Shown in pieces: positions 30,585-41,079 of a DNA stretch of 64,000 bases (its first letter is position 1; each line of letters begins with the position of its first letter). Below the pieces are notes generated by a model. The model was given only the letters and a program-made list of their open reading frames with translations, did no database searches and was not told the origin of the DNA. A program made the position numbers and the translations under genes. This DNA is from Phycisphaeraceae bacterium (GTDB lineage Bacteria; Planctomycetota; Phycisphaerae; Phycisphaerales; UBA1924): assembly GCA_007693965.1 (NCBI GenBank), contig RECQ01000060.1, positions 85,896 to 149,895 of the forward strand, read 5' to 3'.

Positions 30585-32333
30585 ATGAGCGCCAGCACAC
30601 ATGACGACCACCACGACGTGAGCTACCTGCACCCCAAGGGCGGGTTCTTCGCAACCGTGTGGGACTGGATGACGACGATCGATCACAAAAAGATCGGCGT
30701 CATGTATCTCTTCGCGACCCTCTTCGCCTTCTTCCTGGGAGGCGTCTTCGCGCTGCTGGTGCGCATGGAGCTGTTCAGCCCCACGAAAACCATCATCGAC
30801 GCGGTCACGGAAGAGACGGTCGTCACCGGGCAGATCTTCAGCCCCGACACCTACAACCGGTTGTTCACGCTCCACGGGGCGATCATGGTCTTCCTCTTCA
30901 TCATCCCCGCGATTCCCGCGGCGATGGGGAACTTCTTCCTGCCCCTCATGCTCGGCGCCAAGGACGTGGCGTTCCCGAGACTGAACCTGATGAGCTGGTA
31001 CATCTACGTCACCGGCGCCGCGTTCTCGCTGATTTCGATCCTGCTGGGCGGCGTTGACACCGGCTGGACGTTCTACACGCCATACAGCATTCAGGGGGAT
31101 GAGGAGCACTGGCGCGTCGTCTTCATGACGACGGGCGTCTTTATTCTCGGCTTCAGCTCGATACTCACGGGCATGAACTTCATTGTGACCGTGCACAAGC
31201 TCCGCGCCCCGGGCATGGGCTGGTTCGATATGCCGCTCTTCATCTGGGCCATCTACGCCACCAGCATCATCCAGGTGCTGGCGACGCCGGTGCTCGGCGT
31301 CACCGTGCTGCTGCTCACGGTCGAACGGCTCTTCAAGGTGGGCATCTTTGACCCCGCGCTCGGCGGCGACCCCGTCCTCTACCAGCACTTCTTCTGGTTC
31401 TATTCACACCCGGCGGTGTACATCATGATCCTGCCCGGCATGGGCATCATGAGCGAGCTGATCGGTGTGCACGCCCGGAAGAAGATCTTCGGCTACCGGG
31501 CGGTGGCGTTCTCGAGCCTCGGCATCGCGGCGATCAGCTTCATCGTCTGGGGCCACCACATGTTCACCGCCCAGGGTGAGCTGGCCAGCGCCATCTTCTC
31601 GTTCCTGACGTTCCTGGTCGCCATTCCCTCGGCGATCAAGGTCTTCAACTGGGTGGCGACGCTCTACAAGGGATCAATCGCGCTGAACACGCCCATGTGC
31701 TACGCGCTCGGATTCCTCTTCACCTTCTCGATCGGCGGCCTCACCGGAATCTTCCTCGGCTCGCTCCCGACCGATCTCCACCTGCACGACACCTACTTCA
31801 TCGTCGCCCACTTCCACTACGTCATGATGGGCGGCACCGCCATCGCCTTCATGGGCGGCCTGCACCACTGGTGGCCCAAGATGTTCGGCAAGATGTACAG
31901 CGAGCGCTGGGCCCTGGTGGGTTTCGCGCTGGTCTTCATCGGATTCAACGTCACCTTCTTCTCGCAGTTCCTGATGGGCGCCGACGGCATGCCGCGCCGT
32001 TATGCGACCTATGTCGACGAGTTCATGCCCTTCCACCGCGCCAGCACCATCGGATCGTGGATTCTCGCGCTGGGCTTCTTCGTCCACCTCTTCGTCTTCG
32101 TGCACTCGCTGATTGCGGGCAGGAAGGCGCCGCCGAACCCCTGGGGCGGCCTGACGCTGGAATGGACGACGGACAGCCCGCCCATCGAGCACAACTTCCA
32201 CCACGAGCCGCTGGTTCAGCATGGTCCATACGACTTCGATGATGTCGTCCCGCCGCACTGCGACCCGGCCGACTACCCGCTTCCGGAGCCGATCGAGTCC
32301 GACTCGCTGAAGCCCGGGCGCACCATGCATTGA
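30585..32333 (+). CDS. coxA: Cytochrome c oxidase subunit I, A2-type heme-copper oxidase
   Basis: 582 aa, with the full set of heme and copper ligands: His97 and His411 for the low-spin heme, His409 for the high-spin heme, His275 with crosslinked Tyr279, and His324-His325 for CuB. The segment FYSHPAVYI lacks the helix-VI glutamate of A1 oxidases (GHPEVY) and has the YSHP form used to define A2 oxidases, as in the Thermus and Rhodothermus caa3 enzymes. It reduces O2 to water and pumps protons. It lies between coxB and coxC in the operon. Confidence 0.96.
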   Translation: MSASTHDDHHDVSYLHPKGGFFATVWDWMTTIDHKKIGVMYLFATLFAFFLGGVFALLVRMELFSPTKTIIDAVTEETVVTGQIFSPDTYNRLFTLHGAIMVFLFIIPAIPAAMGNFFLPLMLGAKDVAFPRLNLMSWYIYVTGAAFSLISILLGGVDTGWTFYTPYSIQGDEEHWRVVFMTTGVFILGFSSILTGMNFIVTVHKLRAPGMGWFDMPLFIWAIYATSIIQVLATPVLGVTVLLLTVERLFKVGIFDPALGGDPVLYQHFFWFYSHPAVYIMILPGMGIMSELIGVHARKKIFGYRAVAFSSLGIAAISFIVWGHHMFTAQGELASAIFSFLTFLVAIPSAIKVFNWVATLYKGSIALNTPMCYALGFLFTFSIGGLTGIFLGSLPTDLHLHDTYFIVAHFHYVMMGGTAIAFMGGLHHWWPKMFGKMYSERWALVGFALVFIGFNVTFFSQFLMGADGMPRRYATYVDEFMPFHRASTIGSWILALGFFVHLFVFVHSLIAGRKAPPNPWGGLTLEWTTDSPPIEHNFHHEPLVQHGPYDFDDVVPPHCDPADYPLPEPIESDSLKPGRTMH

Positions 32334-32412
32334 TCGTCGCCTCCCGGGCGTCCGGGAGGTGTGACGGAACAAAGGACAATTCTCGCCAGCGGACGAGGCA
32401 TACGACGCAACG

Positions 32413-33117
32413 ATGAGCAGCAATACACCACAATCCGGAGAAGGGTTCGCACCCGCGGTCGACCCCTCGCTGCCGCCCTGGCAACGGCACAAGCACCAGC
32501 CCCACTGGCGGAACAACGACGATGAGTACCAGGGCGCCAAGCTGGGCATGTGGCTCTTCCTCACCACCGAGCTCCTGCTCTTCAGCGGCATGTTCTGCGC
32601 CTACACCATCTTCCGCATGCTCCACTCGGAGGATTTCGAGCGGGCGTCGCACAAGTATCTCGACTGGGAAATCGGCGCCATCAACACCGTCGTCCTGCTC
32701 ATCAGCAGCTTCACGGTCGCCCTCGCCATCCGTAATGCGCAGATGAATCAGCAGCGGGCCCTGAAAATCAACCTCTTCATCACCATACTCTGCGGCCTGT
32801 TCTTCCTCTTCGCCAAGATCTTCTACGAGTACATTCCCAAGATTCAGGAAGGCAAAGTCCCCGGCGCCAACTTCAGCTACGCCGGCGCAGAGAGCGCATA
32901 TGACCCGCTCTTCATGTCGATCTACTGGGTCTCCACAGCGATCCACGGCTCGCACGTCGTGATCGGCGTCGGTCTGCTCGCCTGGTGCCTCTGGGTCGCC
33001 TCCAAGCGGCGCTACGGCCCGACGCACTACACGAGCCTTGAGAACGTCGGCCTCTTCTGGCACCTTGTGGATCTGATCTGGATTTTCCTCTTCCCGCTGC
33101 TGTATCTCGTTGGATGA
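32413..33117 (+). CDS. coxC: Cytochrome c oxidase subunit III
   Basis: 234 aa with five apparent membrane helices after a polar Pro/His-rich N-terminus (LPPWQRHKHQPHWRNNDDEY). Family signals include KLGMWLFLTTELLLFSGMF and the C-terminal GLFWHLVDLIWIFLFPLLYL with the conserved W-H-x-V-D block. It stabilises subunit I. It ends 7 bp before coxD. Confidence 0.94.
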   Translation: MSSNTPQSGEGFAPAVDPSLPPWQRHKHQPHWRNNDDEYQGAKLGMWLFLTTELLLFSGMFCAYTIFRMLHSEDFERASHKYLDWEIGAINTVVLLISSFTVALAIRNAQMNQQRALKINLFITILCGLFFLFAKIFYEYIPKIQEGKVPGANFSYAGAESAYDPLFMSIYWVSTAIHGSHVVIGVGLLAWCLWVASKRRYGPTHYTSLENVGLFWHLVDLIWIFLFPLLYLVG

Positions 33118-33124
33118 GCAAGAC

Positions 33125-33589
33125 ATGAGCGCACACGACACACAACACGGCGGCGCCGACGATCACGGGTCTCACGGCCACCACGTCGTCTCATGGCAGT
33201 TTCTCTTCGGCATCCTGGTGCTGCTGCTGATCCTCACCGGACTCACCGTCTACACCGCCCTTGAGGTGTATCTGGGCGACACCGGCAACCTCCTGCTGGC
33301 GCTCTTCATCGCCTCCTTCAAGGCGGCGCTCGTCGTCGGTTTCTTCATGCACCTGCACTGGGACAACAAGTTCAACGCAGTGGCTCTGCTCTTCTGCCTG
33401 CTCGCCGGCGTCACTTTCATCGGCTTTACCGCGATCGACATCGGCTCACGCCACATGGTCGATCCCAAGCGGGCGGAAATGATGACGCCAGAAGTTGTCA
33501 AACAGGCCCGTGAGCGGGCGATTGCGGAAGGCCGCCTCGAACCCGACAACGACGACAGCGCCAACCAGAACGAATCGCCCCCTGAGTAA
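33125..33589 (+). CDS. coxD: Cytochrome c oxidase subunit IV (CoxD/CtaF type)
   Basis: 154 aa. His-rich N-terminus, then three hydrophobic helices (WQFLFGILVLLLILTGLTVY, LLALFIASFKAALVVGFFMH and AVALLFCLLAGVTFIGFT) with the MHLHWDNKFN loop typical of prokaryotic subunit IV. The C-terminus is charged and disordered-looking. ATG 33125 is taken; the open frame begins at a TTG 15 bp earlier. Confidence 0.9.
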   Translation: MSAHDTQHGGADDHGSHGHHVVSWQFLFGILVLLLILTGLTVYTALEVYLGDTGNLLLALFIASFKAALVVGFFMHLHWDNKFNAVALLFCLLAGVTFIGFTAIDIGSRHMVDPKRAEMMTPEVVKQARERAIAEGRLEPDNDDSANQNESPPE

Positions 33590-33631
33590 ACCGACACGAG
33601 GAACGCCGATCCCGGCGCCATGTGACACGCA

Positions 33632-34411
33632 ATGACACGCACCAAGCGAACGCGGCTGATCGGTCTCGCCCTGCTGCTGACCGGCGCTGCGCTGCTCGCT
33701 GTGTCGCTCCTCGCCATGTCGCAACGTCTTGAAGGCCACTACGCCGAGGCGGATGCGCCCCGGTGGAGCGTCCAGCCCATCTTTGATCAGACGTTCGTCC
33801 ACGCCGGGCGCAAGGGCGCCGTCCACGCCGCGCCCGAGGCGGCGGCCCCCTCCATCACCATCGAATGGGGGGAGTCGAGCGTGCGTCTGCCCGTCACCGG
33901 GCGGGACGATGCACGCCTGCCGCAGCTTCTGCAACACCAGGAATGGCTGCGCGTCCTCCGCCTCGCCGAGGTGAAAGGTGATCAGAAGCAGTTGGAGGAG
34001 GGTCTGCAATCGGGCGCAATCGTGCCCAGGCTCGTCGTCGTCGCCCGCGCCCCGGCGCCGGGACACGACCCCGAGACCTGGGGCCAGGCCCGCTACAAGG
34101 ACTGGAAATACACATTCCTCGAACTGAAGGCCGACGGCTCGATCGAGCGCTCCGAGCAGAACTACCGCGCGCTCGCCAATCAGCCTCACACGTGGGAGTT
34201 CGTCGCCGCCATGAACGTGACGCCCAGCCTGCACACCCCTGCGATGCGCGCCAGCTCGCCCATGTCCTATCCGAACTACGGCCCGATCCGCAGCGCCATC
34301 GGGGCCATGGGTTGGACGTGGCCGGTGGCGGGCCTCAGCGTCCTCTTGACGTCGACGGGGCTGCTCATCGTCGGATCGACCTTCGTGGCGAAGGTGAGCC
34401 GGTGGGAGTGA
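33632..34411 (+). CDS. Unknown two-helix membrane protein ending the oxidase operon
   Basis: 259 aa. One N-terminal helix (LIGLALLLTGAALLAVSLLA), a periplasmic domain of about 180 residues and a C-terminal helix (MGWTWPVAGLSVLLTSTGLL). This topology is the same as SURF1, the oxidase assembly factor, but I see no SURF1 sequence motif, so that is only an analogy. It lies 42 bp after coxD on the same strand, and the next gene is a metabolic one after 115 bp. Probably an oxidase assembly or accessory protein. Confidence 0.6.
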   Translation: MTRTKRTRLIGLALLLTGAALLAVSLLAMSQRLEGHYAEADAPRWSVQPIFDQTFVHAGRKGAVHAAPEAAAPSITIEWGESSVRLPVTGRDDARLPQLLQHQEWLRVLRLAEVKGDQKQLEEGLQSGAIVPRLVVVARAPAPGHDPETWGQARYKDWKYTFLELKADGSIERSEQNYRALANQPHTWEFVAAMNVTPSLHTPAMRASSPMSYPNYGPIRSAIGAMGWTWPVAGLSVLLTSTGLLIVGSTFVAKVSRWE

Positions 34412-34526
34412 GGGCGGGTGTCTGGAACACTGTGGAAAACTTGTCGCTTCCTGTCGGTCTGTGAGCAAGTTGTCATCGCCTGGCGGCGCCTGCTGGTCCG
34501 GATCGCTTCCAGACTAGAAGGAAGAC

Positions 34527-35441
34527 ATGAGCGCACACGTGGCTGAGAGCGATATTTCCATCCAGATCGAGCACAAACAGGCCGAGGCGCCGCTGGTGGA
34601 CCTCATGGGCGGCGCCGCTCGCTGGGACGTCCGCATCCACGACCACGGCCTCATCGGTCTGGTGGATGTCATGCCTCGTCTCGTGCCGCAGGGGCAGACC
34701 GCGGACCAGGCCATCGTCCAGGCCGCCCGCGTCTCCTACGGCGCCGGCACCAAGCGCGTCAACGAAGACCGCGGCCTGATCCGCTACCTCATGCGCCACC
34801 GCCACACCACGCCCTTCGAGATGGTGGAGCTGAAGTTCCACTGCGCCATGCCCATCTTCGTGGCCCGCCAGTGGATCCGTCACCGCACCGCGAACGTGAA
34901 CGAGTATTCCGCCCGCTACTCGGTGATGCCCGACCGCTTCTACAGGCCCGGCATCGAGAATGTCCGCCAGCAGTCCAGCGTCAACCGGCAGGGGGGCGAG
35001 GAACCGATCGACGTCGGGACCGCCGAGGACTACCTCGCCTATCTGGAAGAAGCCGAACAGAATTACGCCAGATACCTCGACCTCACCGAACGCGGCGTCG
35101 CCCGTGAACTGGCCCGCATCGCGCTGCCCCAGAGCGTCTACACCGAGTGGTATTGGAAGTGCGACCTGCACAACACGCTGCGCTTCCTCAGCCTGCGCAT
35201 GGACGCCCACGCCCAGCGCGAGATCCGCGACTTCGCCAACGCGATGTACGCGCTGATTGAGCCGATCGTGCCTGTCACACTCGAGGCCTTCCGCGACTAC
35301 GAACTGGATTCGATGCGCCTGACGAAGCTCGAGATCGAGGCGATCCGCACCGGAGCGGCCGAGATCAGCGCCGAGAACAAACGCGAGCAGGCAGAGTGGC
35401 AGGCCAAACGCATGAAGCTCGGCCTCGCGGATTCCGAATGA
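34527..35441 (+). CDS. thyX: FAD-dependent thymidylate synthase
   Basis: 304 aa. Converts dUMP to dTMP using FAD, NADPH and methylenetetrahydrofolate; replaces ThyA. The ThyX signature RHRTANVNEYSARYS starts at Arg118, and VSYGAG and the RYLMRHRHTTPFE segment form the FAD/dUMP pocket. Length is above the usual 220-250 because of an N-terminal stretch and a longer C-terminus. ATG 34527 is preceded by AAGGAAG. It is convergent with the next small gene (12 bp apart). Confidence 0.96.
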   Translation: MSAHVAESDISIQIEHKQAEAPLVDLMGGAARWDVRIHDHGLIGLVDVMPRLVPQGQTADQAIVQAARVSYGAGTKRVNEDRGLIRYLMRHRHTTPFEMVELKFHCAMPIFVARQWIRHRTANVNEYSARYSVMPDRFYRPGIENVRQQSSVNRQGGEEPIDVGTAEDYLAYLEEAEQNYARYLDLTERGVARELARIALPQSVYTEWYWKCDLHNTLRFLSLRMDAHAQREIRDFANAMYALIEPIVPVTLEAFRDYELDSMRLTKLEIEAIRTGAAEISAENKREQAEWQAKRMKLGLADSE

Positions 35442-35453
35442 GGACGCCGCCGC

Positions 35454-35783
35454 TCAGCGGTTCCGATCGATCTTTTCGACCGGCTTTGGCGCCAGCGCCC
35501 GGGCCTGTGCCTCCAGCCGCGCCAGCTCTTCTTCGGTCATGTCGGGATTGCCCAGGAGCAGCGTGCTCGACACCGGGTTCCGCGGGTCGTTCCTGTTGAA
35601 GATCACGGCGCCGGGGAAATCGGTGGGCAGATCGATGTCCACGGCGCCGTCGCCCATCAGCGTCTGCGGGTCGTAGGCCGCGGAGACGCCGCTGATCCGA
35701 TCGAGCATGTCGGGGAGCCTCCACACGGCGAGGCAGAGCCCCGCGAGGAGGAAGGCGGTCCGGAAGAGGGTGCGTCGCTTCAT
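35454..35783 (-). CDS. Small exported or membrane-anchored protein of unknown function
   Basis: 109 aa from ATG 35783 (MKRRTLFRTAFLLAGLCLAV, a signal/anchor sequence). The mature part carries DIDLPTDFPGAVIFNRNDP and a terminal helix MTEEELARLEAQARAL. I recognise no family. The open frame extends a further 54 codons but with a non-protein-like Arg/Ala-rich translation. Upstream 182 bp shows nothing. Confidence 0.55.
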   Translation of the reverse strand: MKRRTLFRTAFLLAGLCLAVWRLPDMLDRISGVSAAYDPQTLMGDGAVDIDLPTDFPGAVIFNRNDPRNPVSSTLLLGNPDMTEEELARLEAQARALAPKPVEKIDRNR

Positions 35784-35965
35784 GACTCGGGTTGATCGGC
35801 CGTCCGCCCCGGCCACGCCAGCGCCTGGGACAACCCCCCGGTCAAGGGGCGCGGCCTGCGCCGTTCGGGCAGAGCTCCTCCGACCGATCACGTTCGACGC
35901 CCGGGAATACACCACTGTTCGCGGGCGAGGGCACGCAAGGCCCACAGGTCCGATCTGCGACCTTT

Positions 35966-36442
35966 TCAGGTCGATTTTGAAGCCCGATGCGCCTTCGCGG
36001 CCTCATCGCGGGCCCGGACAGCCATGAGGTCGCAGCGATCGTTTTCCGGATGGTTGGCGTGGCCCCGGATCCAGTGGAAGCTGAGGCTGTGAACGCCCTT
36101 CAGTTCATCCAGCGTCCGCCAGAGGTCCTCATTCTTCACCGGCTTCTTGGCGGCTGTGCGCCAGCCGTTGCGTTTCCACTGCTCCAGCCAGCTCTCCAGC
36201 CCGTTCAGGACGTACTTGCTGTCCGAATAGATCTCGACGCGGCTGGGGCGCTTCACTGCACGCAGGCCCTCGACCACCGCGATCAGCTCCATGCGGTTGT
36301 TGGTGGTCGCGGGATCGCCTCCGGAGTTTTCAACTTCCTTCCCGCTGGCGGGGTGGCGCAGGATGTACGCCCAGCCGCCCGGGCCGGGGTTGCCCGAGCA
36401 GGCGCCGTCGGTGAAGAGCAGCACATGGGACGACTCCGCCAT
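35966..36442 (-). CDS. rnhA: Ribonuclease HI
   Basis: 158 aa, standard RNase HI length. Degrades the RNA strand of RNA-DNA hybrids. The four metal-binding acids are visible: Asp12 in LFTDGACSGNPGPGG, Glu52 in NNRMELIAV, Asp74 in IYSDSKYVLNG and Asp135 in HPENDRCD. The basic handle region (WRTAAKKPVKNEDLW) and the HWIRGHANHPEND motif are also present. It is followed after 51 bp by the phosphorylase gene upstream in the same orientation. Confidence 0.96.
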   Translation of the reverse strand: MAESSHVLLFTDGACSGNPGPGGWAYILRHPASGKEVENSGGDPATTNNRMELIAVVEGLRAVKRPSRVEIYSDSKYVLNGLESWLEQWKRNGWRTAAKKPVKNEDLWRTLDELKGVHSLSFHWIRGHANHPENDRCDLMAVRARDEAAKAHRASKST

Positions 36443-36493
36443 GGGCGGAGTGTAGAACGATTCAGCGAATGACGCCGGAGTGGCCGGCGCCGA

Positions 36494-39169
36494 TCATGGC
36501 TTGCCGGCGCCCACCCGTTCGCGATGGCGCTTGTGGTCGCCGTGTCCGGATGGCGCGCCGGGCTGGGTCGCGTCGTGGTGCCAGGTGATGAGCCCCGGGA
36601 TGTAGGAGTGCACCGCCCTTGGATCACGCGGCATCACACGCACTGAGAAGCCCGCGCGCCCGGAGCGGTCGACGGGGAACTCGCCGACGTAGAGGTGGCG
36701 CCCGGCGCCCATGTCCCGATCGTGGCGCATATCGACGGCGTCCGCCTCCACCATGTCGCCGAGTCCGGTGACTGCCCCGTAGTAGATCTGCACCGCGACT
36801 TCGTCGGGGCGCAGTTCGCCGAGGTTCACCGTCGCCGTGACGGGCACCGCGGTGTGGATCGGCGTCGACGGCCCCACCGGCGTCTCCATGTGCTCGATGT
36901 GCACGCCATGCCAGTGCTTGTGATACCTGGTGAGCTGGGCCGCGACCTCGCGTGCGTGCGACAGATCCGCTTCGGAAAGCCGCCCTCCGGCCTCATGGCA
37001 GGGGAAGTAATACTTCTCAGCGTACTCCGCCACCATCCGGTTGGTGTTGAAGAACGGCGTGATCGCCCAGATGCAGCGCTTCATCCGCGCGACCCACTTG
37101 TGCGGCGTGCCCGAGGCGTCGCGATCATAGAACTCGGGGAGAATCTTCCGCTCCAGCAGGTCGTATAGAGCGCGGCACTCGACATCGTCCTGGGTGTCGG
37201 CGTCGTTGTACGCCTCGCCCCGCCCGATCGCGAAGCCGATTTCGTTCTCGTGTGCCTCGTCCCACCATCCGTCCAGGATGGAGACGTTGATCACGCCATT
37301 CATGGCGGCCTTCATGCCCGAAGTGCCGGAGGCCTCGAGACCGCGCCGCGGCGTGTTCAGCCACACGTCGCAGCCGCGCACCAGCCGACGCCCGATGGAG
37401 ATGTCGTAATCCTCTAGGAACACAACACGGTGGCAGCGCCCGTGCTGCTGCGAGAAGTTCACCAGCTCGCGGATCAGCTCCTTGCCCGCCGAATCGGCCG
37501 GGTGGGCCTTGCCGGCGATGAGGAACTGGACGGGCCGCTCATCGTTCTCGAGCAGCGCCTTCAGTCGCTTCTTGTCACGCAGCAGCAGGTTGGCCCGCTT
37601 GTACGTCGCGAAGCGCCGCGCGAAGCCGATGGTGAAGATGTCAGGGTCCAGCGCCGAGGCGGCCTCCTCGATCTCCTCCGACCCGGCGCCGCGCATCGTG
37701 AGCTGGTGGCGGATCTTGCGCCGGCACCAGGTGACGGTCTTCTCGCGCTGCTTCTCGTGGACGCGCCACAGCTCGTCGTCCGGGATCTCGAAGACGCCCG
37801 ACCACACCGAATGATCCGTCGGATCCATCAGCCACGCCGAGCCGATGTAGCGGTCGAAGAGCGTCATCAGCTCCGGCGACAGCCAGGAGCGCGCGTGCAC
37901 GCCGTTGGTGACGTGGCCGATCGGCGCCTCTTCCTCCGGAAGTCCCGGCCACAGGCTCCGCCACATGTTGCGGCTCACCTTGCCGTGCAGCTTGCTCACA
38001 CCATTGCAGAATTTCGATGTGCGGATGGCCAGCACCGCCATTGAGAAAAATTCGTCATGACTCTGCTCATGCTCGCGCCCCAGCGTAAGCAGGCCGTCCA
38101 TCGACAGGCCCAGCGGCTCGGGCATCCAGCCGAGGTATCGGCGGATCAGTTCGGGTGAGAACCGGTCGATGCCCGCGGGCACCGGCGTGTGCGTGGTGAA
38201 GATGTGCTGCGCCGCCGCCGCCTCCAGCGTCTCTTCGAAGGTCGCATTGTGCTTCTGGCGCAGCATCCGGATGTGCTCCAGAGCCAGGAAGGCGGAATGA
38301 CCCTCATTCATGTGATAAACACTGGGGGTGATGCCCATTTTGGCGAGCGCCCGCATGCCGCCGATGCCCAGCACGATCTCCTGCTTGATGCGCGTCTCGA
38401 CGTCGCCTCCATACAGGTTGCGCGTGATGTCGCGATCTTCCGTCGAGTTCTCCGGGAAGTTCGTATCCAGCAGATAGAGGGGCGCCCGTCCCACGTTGCA
38501 GCGCCACACGCCGATGGTCACGATCCGATCCGGCAGCTCGACCTGCACCCGGTACTGCTCGCCCGTCTCCGGATCGATCACGCGGTGCACCGGCTGGTTG
38601 GGGAAGTCGATCTCGGGGAACGTCTCCTGCTGCCAGCCGTCGGCGTTGAGGTACTGGTGGAAATAGCCGCAGCGATAGAGCAGGCCCACGCCGACCAGCG
38701 GCAGCCCCAGTTCGCTCGCCGACTTCAGGTGATCGCCGGCGAGGCAGCCCAGTCCGCCGGAGTAGATCTGCAGGCATTCCGTCAGCCCGAACTCCGCAGA
38801 GAAGTAGGCAATGCTCAGCGGCCGACCGCTCTGATCTTCACTCGCGATCGCGGCGTGCTCCTGGTGGTACCACGCAGCCCGTGTGTTGTGGTTGCGCAGC
38901 TTGGCGATCGCGTGGCCGAGGGCGTGCAGGTAGCTCTGGTCCTGCGCCGCCTTCTCCAGCAGGTCCTGGCGGATCGTGCCCAGCATCTTCACCGGGTTGT
39001 GATCCGTGGAGCGCCACAGCTCCCGATCCAGACGCCGGAAGAGCGAGGCCGCCTCCGGGTGCCACGTCCACCACAGGTTGTGGGCGATCTCGAGCAGCGG
39101 GGCCAGCGGCTCCGGCAGGGAGGGCACCACTCGGAAGGAACGGATTCGAGCCTGGTTGGCGTGCAGCAT
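36494..39169 (-). CDS. glgP: Alpha-glucan (glycogen-type) phosphorylase, short family
   Basis: 891 aa. PLP-dependent phosphorolysis of alpha-1,4-glucans to glucose 1-phosphate. Family blocks include HNLWWTWHPEA near the N-terminus, YFSAEFGLTECLQIYSGGLG, VYHMNEGHSAFLALE, GFARRFATYKRANLLL and the PLP-lysine segment EASGTSGMKAAMNG. It belongs to the TIGR02094 type, which lacks the regulatory N-terminal region of glycogen phosphorylase proper. ATG 39169 (MLHANQARIRSFRV) is preferred over ATG 39253, whose extra 28 residues are Arg/Pro-rich. The C-terminal 120 residues form an extra beta-rich domain. Confidence 0.93.
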   Translation of the reverse strand: MLHANQARIRSFRVVPSLPEPLAPLLEIAHNLWWTWHPEAASLFRRLDRELWRSTDHNPVKMLGTIRQDLLEKAAQDQSYLHALGHAIAKLRNHNTRAAWYHQEHAAIASEDQSGRPLSIAYFSAEFGLTECLQIYSGGLGCLAGDHLKSASELGLPLVGVGLLYRCGYFHQYLNADGWQQETFPEIDFPNQPVHRVIDPETGEQYRVQVELPDRIVTIGVWRCNVGRAPLYLLDTNFPENSTEDRDITRNLYGGDVETRIKQEIVLGIGGMRALAKMGITPSVYHMNEGHSAFLALEHIRMLRQKHNATFEETLEAAAAQHIFTTHTPVPAGIDRFSPELIRRYLGWMPEPLGLSMDGLLTLGREHEQSHDEFFSMAVLAIRTSKFCNGVSKLHGKVSRNMWRSLWPGLPEEEAPIGHVTNGVHARSWLSPELMTLFDRYIGSAWLMDPTDHSVWSGVFEIPDDELWRVHEKQREKTVTWCRRKIRHQLTMRGAGSEEIEEAASALDPDIFTIGFARRFATYKRANLLLRDKKRLKALLENDERPVQFLIAGKAHPADSAGKELIRELVNFSQQHGRCHRVVFLEDYDISIGRRLVRGCDVWLNTPRRGLEASGTSGMKAAMNGVINVSILDGWWDEAHENEIGFAIGRGEAYNDADTQDDVECRALYDLLERKILPEFYDRDASGTPHKWVARMKRCIWAITPFFNTNRMVAEYAEKYYFPCHEAGGRLSEADLSHAREVAAQLTRYHKHWHGVHIEHMETPVGPSTPIHTAVPVTATVNLGELRPDEVAVQIYYGAVTGLGDMVEADAVDMRHDRDMGAGRHLYVGEFPVDRSGRAGFSVRVMPRDPRAVHSYIPGLITWHHDATQPGAPSGHGDHKRHRERVGAGKP

Positions 39170-39358
39170 CTGGTACTCGCGTTTCGTTGCTCTGGCCGGC
39201 GTCCGGGCCGGCCCTCTCGGAGATTGCCCCGCCGCGTGACGGGGATACGCCATCCGCTATCGGACGGGTGGGTGGATCAGTTTATGACAGGTTGCTCCCC
39301 TCGCCCCAATCCGGACGCTTCCGCGTGTCTTGCGGCGTCTGGAGGAGAGGGGTTCGCA

Positions 39359-41008
39359 CTATCGGGAGTCCGGCCGACGCCGCTCCAGCAGCCAGCCCGG
39401 TTCGGACATGCCAAGCGCCCGAGCTCCTGCCAGGTAGACGACGGCGCCCACGGCGACCATCGCCGCCAGCGTCAGGGCCCGGGCGGTCCACTCCGGCCTC
39501 TCAGCGGCGCCGGGGAGCAGCAGCAGCAACGCCCCCAGCGCGATCGCCATGGCCAGTGTCAGCCCGATCGCCCGTCCGACGGCGCCGCGGCCCACTGGAT
39601 CGATCACAGCCCGTCCTGACCTGCGAGCGAGGAGCCAGCCCAACGCCAGGCACTGGCCGACCGCGCAGATCGAGGTCGCCCACGCCAGCCCCGCCTCCGC
39701 CAGCGGCCAGATCAGAACCAGGTTCAGCGCCAGGTTGACTCCCACCGTCAACAGCGAGATGCGCATCGGTGTGGCGGTGTCGCCGAGCGCGTAAAAAGCT
39801 CGGGAGAAGAGGTGCGAGAGCATGTACGCCCAGATCGCCGGGGAGTAGCCCAGCAGGACGAAGGCGACGCGGTCGATGTCCTCGGCCACAAAGGCGCCGC
39901 CGCCGAGGATCACCGCCGCCAGGTCATGGCGCACGAAGGCGAGCCCCATCGACGCCGGCAGCCCGATGAAGAGGCTCAGGCGCACGCCGCGACGGAGCGT
40001 GTCGCTGAATCGCTCCGGCTCGTCCGATTCCCGCGCCAGCGCCGGAAAGATCGCTGTCGCCAGCGCGATGCCGAAGACGCCGAGTGGAAACTGGTACAGC
40101 CGCTGGGTGAAGAAGAGCACCGCATTGGAAGACTCATCGAGCGGATAGTCGACGCGTCCCAGTCCGGGCAGTGAGATCGTGGGGCCGACCAGAATCGGCC
40201 AGCTCGCGATCAGCCCGTCCAGCAGCGTGTTGATCTGCAGGGCGCCGAGCCCGATGATGACCGGCCCCATGCGCACCGCCATGCGTCTCACCGGCGCCGA
40301 GGCGCCCGCCAGACTGGTGGTCCATTGCTGGTTGCGGCGCAACGCCAACAGCGACCACGCCACCTGGGCCGCACCGGCCAGCACGACGCTGATCGCGACG
40401 GCGAAGACCGTCGTCACCAGGTCGGCGCCGAGCCCCCACGCCCACACTGCCGCGGCTGCGATGATGAAGAGGTTCAGCAGCACCGGCGAGGCGGCGGTCG
40501 GTCCGAAACGCCCGTGCGTCTGCAGCATCCCGCCCAGGATCGCCGAGGCGCAGACCAGCGGCATGAATGGCAGCATCACCATCGCCAGCTTCAGCGCCAA
40601 CGCGCCATGCTGGCCCAGCGGCGTGCCCACCAGCAGGAAGAGCAGCAACAGCTCGCCGAGCAGTGTCAGCGCCCCGAGAACCACAAGCAGGACGCCCATC
40701 GTCGCGGAGGCGAAGCGCCGCGCCAGCGCCGGATCATTCTTCTGCAATTGGGCGTACTCGGGCAGAAATGCCGCCGAGAGGGCGCCTTCGCCGAAGAGCC
40801 TGCGAAAGAGGTTCGGGAGCAGGAATGCGAATGCGAAGGCGGACCACACCGGGCCGGCGCCGAAGATCCGCGAGCAGACGGCGTCCCGCGCCAGGCCCGC
40901 CACCCGGCTCAACAGCGTGAGCCCGGAGACCACGCGCAGCGCCGGCGCGAACCGACTTCCCGTCTGATCAGTGGGGGGCGCCTCACGCTCGTTCCGGTCC
41001 TGCGGCAC
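39359..41008 (-). CDS. murJ: Lipid II flippase MurJ (MviN)
   Basis: 549 aa, about 14 hydrophobic helices. Flips lipid II across the inner membrane for peptidoglycan synthesis. Family features are VVSGLTLLSRVAGLARDAV at the start, FLLPNLFRRLFGEGALSAAF, and FFTQRLYQFPLGVFGIALAT. No signal for regulation is visible. Its start is 141 bp from the PEP-CTERM gene's stop, with that gene's terminator in between. Confidence 0.94.
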   Translation of the reverse strand: MPQDRNEREAPPTDQTGSRFAPALRVVSGLTLLSRVAGLARDAVCSRIFGAGPVWSAFAFAFLLPNLFRRLFGEGALSAAFLPEYAQLQKNDPALARRFASATMGVLLVVLGALTLLGELLLLFLLVGTPLGQHGALALKLAMVMLPFMPLVCASAILGGMLQTHGRFGPTAASPVLLNLFIIAAAAVWAWGLGADLVTTVFAVAISVVLAGAAQVAWSLLALRRNQQWTTSLAGASAPVRRMAVRMGPVIIGLGALQINTLLDGLIASWPILVGPTISLPGLGRVDYPLDESSNAVLFFTQRLYQFPLGVFGIALATAIFPALARESDEPERFSDTLRRGVRLSLFIGLPASMGLAFVRHDLAAVILGGGAFVAEDIDRVAFVLLGYSPAIWAYMLSHLFSRAFYALGDTATPMRISLLTVGVNLALNLVLIWPLAEAGLAWATSICAVGQCLALGWLLARRSGRAVIDPVGRGAVGRAIGLTLAMAIALGALLLLLPGAAERPEWTARALTLAAMVAVGAVVYLAGARALGMSEPGWLLERRRPDSR

Positions 41009-41079
41009 AGCGTGGAGGATATCGGGCGAAGCCGCTGCGACTCGCCACCGACCCGCCGCGCACGGATTGTGCGGGCGCG

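Noticed and set aside
38189..39619. 476-aa plus-strand frame opposite the phosphorylase and murJ genes
   Set aside because: Antisense shadow; glgP and murJ motifs are unmistakable on the other strand.
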